Shown here in pieces: positions 60,297-64,000 of a stretch of 64,000 nucleotides of DNA. The notes under the pieces were generated by a model, which saw nothing but the letters and a program-made list of their open reading frames with translations, was not told the origin of the DNA and searched no databases. Made by a program: the position numbers and the translations under genes. Source of the DNA: Acidobacteriota bacterium (GTDB taxonomy: Bacteria; Acidobacteriota; Terriglobia; Terriglobales; Acidobacteriaceae); contig JAJYZC010000001.1 in assembly GCA_021800255.1 (NCBI GenBank), positions 93,551 to 157,550 on the forward strand. The letters are read 5' to 3'. Each line of letters opens with the position of its first letter. Position 1 is the stretch's first letter.

Positions 60297-62297
60297 CTAG
60301 AGAAAATATTCAAAATCCGTTTCCACCTTCATTATTGTGCGATCAATGCGGAGGATGTGACCGGAACGAAGCGCAGGGTTCAACTCCACGTAATTGCGCC
60401 CTCCGCGCCATAGGTAACGTTCACCTGAGAGCAGGTCCTCGGCCTCGTAGGCGCGATCAGCGGGGATCTCCAGTGCATCCAGAGGAAGGGTAACAAAGCC
60501 GCTCTGGGTGTGGTGCGGATCGAGATTCACGACCGTGAGAATCAAGTTCGAGCGGTCCTCGGATTCTTTGCTGTAGCAGAGAATCTGGTCATTGCCGGTG
60601 GCATGGAACTTGAGCGACCAGTCGTTTTGCAGGGCCGGGTTAGCATTGCGGATGGCGTTCACCTGGGCGACGAGAGGGCGCAGGCTGTCCTCCTGTTCCA
60701 GATTCCAGTGGCGGATTTCGTACTTCTCCGAGTTGAGATACTCCTCGCTGCCGTGGCGGATGGGCTGATTCTCCTGCAATTCGAACGCCGGCCCGTACAT
60801 GCCGTAGTTGGCGCCCAGCGTGGCCGCCAGCAGCAGACGGATGACAAAGGCCGCGCGGCCGCCCATCTGCAAAAACTCGGTGAGAATGTCGGGCGTGTTG
60901 GTCCAATGATTCGGGCGGAAGAACTCACGCACAGGCGGCTGCGTAATCTCACTGAAATAGTCTTCGATCTCCTGCTTACCGTTGCGCCAGGGAAAGTAGG
61001 TATAGGACTGGCTGAAACCGAGTTTGGCGAGCCGGTACATCACCTTGGGGCGGGTGAAGGCCTCGGCAAGAAAGATGACCTCAGGATGGCCGCGCTTGAT
61101 CTCCGCAATAACCCACTCCCAAAACGCGAAGGACTTGGTGTGGGGATTATCGACACGGAAGATGGTGACGCCCTGGCCAATCCAGTAGAGGAAGATGCTC
61201 TTGAACTCCTGCCACATGGCGAACCAGTCTTCGCTCTCCAAATCGAAGGGATAAATGTCCTGGTATTTTTTGGGAGGGTTCTCGGCGTACTGGATGGTTC
61301 CGTCGGGGCGCTTATGGAACCAGGAGGGGTGCTGGCTGACATAGGGGTGGTCAGGCGTGGCCTGGAAGGCGATGTCGAGGGCGACCGAGAGGCCGAGCTC
61401 GCTGGCCTTGGCGGCGAAGCGGCGGAAGTCCTCGGCCGTGCCCAGCTCTTTGTGAATCTCCTTGTGGCCACCCTCCGCCGAGCCGATGGCCCAAGGACTG
61501 CCGGGATCGCCGGGCTGGGCTTGGGGCGAGTTGTTGCGGCCTTTGCGGAAGGTGACGCCGATGGGATGGATGGGAGGCAGATAGACGACGTTGAAGCCCA
61601 TGCCGGCGATATAGGGCAAGCGTTTTTCGCAATCGGCGAATGTGCCGTGGCGGCCCGGCTCCGCCGCGGTGGAGCGGGGAAAGATCTCATACCAGGAGCT
61701 GAAGCGCGCCCGTACAGGATCAACGGCGACAGTCAGCTCGCGGTCCGGCTCAGTGACGAATCGCTTGTCGGGGTAGCGGAGGACGAGCGTGCGGAGCATG
61801 GAATCCGTGGCGTGGGCGCGCAGGGCCTTCGGGTCCTGGCCGGAGCCGAGCACGGAGGCGCGCTCGCGCAAGCTGCCGGCATCCGCGCCCGAAGCGCGGC
61901 CGGCGGCTTGGGCAACCAGGTCAGCACCGATGAGGTAGTCGACGAGGTCGTCATTCTCCGCCTCAATCCGTTTCAGGAGATCGCGCCGCCAGGTTTCAAA
62001 GTGATCGACCCAACCCTGCACCTTGAATTGGTAGCGGCCCAGCTCGGTGACGCGAAAAGCAGCGGTCCAGCGGTCGTTCACCAGCGGGCGCATGGGAATC
62101 TCGGTCCAACCGTTAGACCCCTCGCGGCGGGCCAGGAGCGAAGCGGCGACGGCGTCGTGGCCATCGGCAAAGACGTCGGCTTCCACGCATACCTGGTCAC
62201 CCACGGTGCGCTTGGCGGGAAAGCGGCCGCCGTCCACCTGGGGGGTGATGCCTTCGATCACGACGCGCTTGCGTCCATCTTCCGGTTTCGATTTCAT
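60297..62297 (-). CDS. glgE: Alpha-1,4-glucan:maltose-1-phosphate maltosyltransferase
   Basis: GlgE extends alpha-glucan chains with maltose from maltose 1-phosphate. The 666-residue product has an N-terminal beta-sandwich (about 1-110; FKVQGWVDHFETWRRDL), an inserted helical region, and a GH13 domain with VVYLPPIHPIG, nucleophile D383 (TIFRVDNPHTK), acid/base E412 (IFLAEAF) and TPDHPYV. This is the typical GlgE order and length. GGAG lies 5 bases before the ATG. The TreS-maltokinase gene follows, 154 bases away on the same strand. Confidence 0.95.
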   Translation of the reverse strand: MKSKPEDGRKRVVIEGITPQVDGGRFPAKRTVGDQVCVEADVFADGHDAVAASLLARREGSNGWTEIPMRPLVNDRWTAAFRVTELGRYQFKVQGWVDHFETWRRDLLKRIEAENDDLVDYLIGADLVAQAAGRASGADAGSLRERASVLGSGQDPKALRAHATDSMLRTLVLRYPDKRFVTEPDRELTVAVDPVRARFSSWYEIFPRSTAAEPGRHGTFADCEKRLPYIAGMGFNVVYLPPIHPIGVTFRKGRNNSPQAQPGDPGSPWAIGSAEGGHKEIHKELGTAEDFRRFAAKASELGLSVALDIAFQATPDHPYVSQHPSWFHKRPDGTIQYAENPPKKYQDIYPFDLESEDWFAMWQEFKSIFLYWIGQGVTIFRVDNPHTKSFAFWEWVIAEIKRGHPEVIFLAEAFTRPKVMYRLAKLGFSQSYTYFPWRNGKQEIEDYFSEITQPPVREFFRPNHWTNTPDILTEFLQMGGRAAFVIRLLLAATLGANYGMYGPAFELQENQPIRHGSEEYLNSEKYEIRHWNLEQEDSLRPLVAQVNAIRNANPALQNDWSLKFHATGNDQILCYSKESEDRSNLILTVVNLDPHHTQSGFVTLPLDALEIPADRAYEAEDLLSGERYLWRGGRNYVELNPALRSGHILRIDRTIMKVETDFEYFL

Positions 62298-62369
62298 GAC
62301 CGCTCCAGTGTAAAGAATAAGGGCGGGAATCGTTCAACTCCGTTAGGATAATTCGGAAGGATGGTTCTT

Positions 62370-62546
62370 ATGACGGCTTCTGAATCCAAATCGGAAGCGC
62401 GAAGCCTGCTCGATGAGTTGGATGAGCTTGTGGATCGAGATATTGAATCCATGTCTCCCGCTCAGCTAAGGCGGTTTCACCGGGACCGCAAGAGAATCAT
62501 GGAGTCTGTTACCCGCCGCACTGATGCTTCACGCCCTTCTCGCTAA
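62370..62546 (+). CDS. Small acidic/basic protein, unknown function
   Basis: The 58-residue product (MTASESKSEARSLLDELDELV, then DRDIESMSPAQLRRFHRDRKRIMESV) is helical, with an acidic first half and basic second half, as in small DNA-binding or regulatory proteins. The ATG at 62370 is preferred: GGAAGG lies 9 bases upstream, while the ATG at 62361 would touch it. It sits on the opposite strand in the 262-base gap between glgM and glgE. No family recognised. Confidence 0.5.
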   Translation: MTASESKSEARSLLDELDELVDRDIESMSPAQLRRFHRDRKRIMESVTRRTDASRPSR

Positions 62547-62559
62547 CGCGGGACATTTC

Positions 62560-63789
62560 TCAAACCTGGAAAGATCGCTTTCTATCGCCGATCAACCGCT
62601 GGTAAAGGGCGATGGTTTGCTCGGCAATTGCTCTCCAACTGAAGGTCTCTTCCACTCGCCGCCGGCCAGCCTCGCCAAACCGCCGGCATTTTTCTTCATC
62701 GCCTAGCAACTCGTTCAGCCGCGCCGCTAGACCGCGCGCGAAGGCTTCGGGATCGCGCGGGAAGCTGGTGACGGGGTCCTGATCGAAGGGCACCAGATAG
62801 CCTGTCTCGCCGTCGATCACGACCTCTTTGATGCCGCCGGTGGCGCTGGCGACGACCGGAGCACGGCAGGCCATGGCCTCAAGATTGATGATGCCGAAGG
62901 GCTCGTAGACTGAAGGGCAGCAGAAGACGCGGGCATGGCTGTAAAGTTGGATGGCTTCCTGCTTGGCGACCATCTTTTCAATCCAGACGATGCGCGGATG
63001 GTGCGCGCGCGCGGCGGCGACTTTTTCACGCATCTCGGCGGCAATCTCCGGCGTGTCCGGCGCGCCGGCGCAGAGCACGATCTGGGTTTCCGGCGGCAGA
63101 TAGCGAATAGCGTCCACCAGATGCGTGACGCCCTTCTGGCGCGTGATGCGGCCGACAAACAAGGCATAGGGAAGGGCGGGATCGACGCCGTAATCGGCCA
63201 GGGCCTGCGTGGCGGAGGTCTGACGGTACTCGTCGAGATCGATGCCGTTATAGATGACGGCGATACGCTGCGGCGCGACCTCGGGATAGGCGCGCAAAAT
63301 GTCGGCCTTGGCGTGGTTCGAGACCGCGACGATGGCATCGGCGTCGAGCATGGCGGTGCGCTCCATCCAGGAGCTCATGGCGTAGCCGCTGCCAAGCTGC
63401 TCGGCCTTCCAGGCCCGCAGCGGCTCCAGCGAGTGCGCGGTCAGGACGAAGGGCACGCGATAGAGCTTCTTGGCCAGATAGCCGGCCATGGCCATGTACC
63501 AGGTGTGGGTGTGAACGAGATCGATGCCGGCAAGCGCCTTCACCTGGGTGAGGTTGAGACTGAGGGCTTCGAGCGCCAGCTTGAATTTGGCTTCGGTCCC
63601 GGCGGAGATTTCGGCCCACGGCTCGGCGCCGCGGACGTGAAGATCGGCAGCGTCAGAGTGCTGCGGCCCCCAGCAATGAACCTCGACTTCGATCTGTTGG
63701 GCCAGCTCGCGGCTGAGATAATCGACGTGAACGCCGGCGCCCCCGTAGACCTGGGGTGGATATTCGCGCGTGAAGAGTGCGACTCGCAA
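62560..63789 (-). CDS. glgM: GlgM-type alpha-maltose-1-phosphate synthase (glycogen synthase family)
   Basis: GT4 enzyme that joins an ADP-glucose unit to glucose 1-phosphate, forming maltose 1-phosphate, or extends glucan. The 409-residue product begins with TTG at 63789, preceded by GGAG at 9 bases, and reads LRVALFTREYPPQVYGGAGVHVDYL, the hallmark of actinobacterial-type GlgA/GlgM. The C-terminal domain has VGRITRQKGVTHLVDAI and FCCPSVYEPFGIINLEAMAC with the catalytic Glu. Neighbouring glgE and treS-mak support the maltose-1-phosphate role over classical GlgA. An in-frame extension to 63888 has unlike composition. Confidence 0.87.
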   Translation of the reverse strand: MRVALFTREYPPQVYGGAGVHVDYLSRELAQQIEVEVHCWGPQHSDAADLHVRGAEPWAEISAGTEAKFKLALEALSLNLTQVKALAGIDLVHTHTWYMAMAGYLAKKLYRVPFVLTAHSLEPLRAWKAEQLGSGYAMSSWMERTAMLDADAIVAVSNHAKADILRAYPEVAPQRIAVIYNGIDLDEYRQTSATQALADYGVDPALPYALFVGRITRQKGVTHLVDAIRYLPPETQIVLCAGAPDTPEIAAEMREKVAAARAHHPRIVWIEKMVAKQEAIQLYSHARVFCCPSVYEPFGIINLEAMACRAPVVASATGGIKEVVIDGETGYLVPFDQDPVTSFPRDPEAFARGLAARLNELLGDEEKCRRFGEAGRRRVEETFSWRAIAEQTIALYQRLIGDRKRSFQV

Positions 63790-63889
63790 GGTTACGGCCT
63801 CCAGTCGAGTGTAAACGCCGCCAAGCATCTTAAGGCATTTATGGGGATTTCGGGTAGTGGGACCGAGCCAGAAACAGGGCAAACGCATC

Positions 63890-64000
63890 TTAATTCTCCA
63901 CTCCGAGCAGGCGTAACAGGTAGGGGTGATCCCAGGCAGCAGTGAGCCGTTTGCCGTGGACGCCGAGTTTGCAGGTTTTGTCCTGCTTGAGCAGATTCAG
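63890..64000 (-). CDS. C-terminal end of an unidentified protein
   Basis: The frame enters from the right edge and gives 36 residues before TAA, including CKLGVHGKRLTAAWDHPYLL and ending RLLGVEN. I do not recognise it. It lies 100 bases upstream of the glgM start on the same strand, so it is likely part of the alpha-glucan operon; a glycan-processing enzyme would fit, but nothing in these residues proves it. Confidence 0.5.
   Translation of the reverse strand: MNLLKQDKTCKLGVHGKRLTAAWDHPYLLRLLGVEN

Overview
The window looks like a chromosomal segment of a GC-rich, diderm, motile, respiring bacterium, most likely an Acidobacteriota member of the Terriglobia type. This is inferred from gene content and protein style, not from a marker gene. 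The evidence is a polar-type flagellar set, outer-membrane barrels and TonB proteins with Pro/Gly-rich linkers, SPOR, NfeD and slipin proteins, futalosine-route menaquinone synthesis, and the GlgE glycogen pathway. No rRNA, tRNA, CRISPR array, transposase or phage gene was seen.

Layout. 1-1031: 3' part of an ABC exporter. 1085-7768: flagellar block with fliS, fliD and flagellin on the minus strand and flbD, motA, motB on the plus strand. Sigma-28-type promoters can be read in front of flagellin and flbD, with a weaker one before fliD. 7765-8196: yjbQ. 8556-13157: an electron-transfer operon with a Cyc2-like monoheme cytochrome-porin, a Rieske protein, and a b6-type cytochrome b fused to four c-type heme modules; this is the most unusual system in the window. 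13238-16328: an endonuclease III-like protein, DUF3467 and a GT-C glycosyltransferase. 16417-21378: TPR lipoprotein-like protein, NfeD, slipin, SPOR protein. 21817-27003: glnA, ltaE and several secreted or small membrane proteins. 27337-31448: uvrA coupled to a CPBP protease, behind a promoter carrying an 18-bp palindrome. 31468-36950: TCA genes mdh, gltA, acnA. 36992-41315: ClC channel, TPR protein, TonB protein. 41448-47426: DedA-like protein, ispF/ispD, tilS, ftsH. 47565-52159: an ECF sigma factor with a membrane partner, an outer-membrane barrel, a zinc-peptidase-like protein with a broken HExxH motif, and a TonB protein. 53093-54154: mqnC. 54370-64000 (minus strand): MscS-like protein, a GT-A-like protein, TreS-maltokinase fusion, GlgE, GlgM and the end of one more gene.

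How it fits together. Futalosine-route menaquinone could feed the Rieske/cytochrome b complex. The Cyc2-like porin would place a heme at the cell surface next to it, so the locus could connect extracellular electron transfer with the quinone pool. The TCA genes supply reductant. The GlgM-GlgE-TreS/Mak genes make and recycle alpha-glucan and trehalose.

Non-coding structure. Short tandem arrays with a strict 7-base period occur in at least six gaps between genes. At ispD/tilS they form a perfect 32-bp inverted repeat. A separate 109-bp element with perfect 15-bp terminal inverted repeats and an internal hairpin lies after mqnC. Several genes lack a Shine-Dalgarno sequence and have a -10-like hexamer 6-9 bases before the start codon, suggesting leaderless mRNAs.
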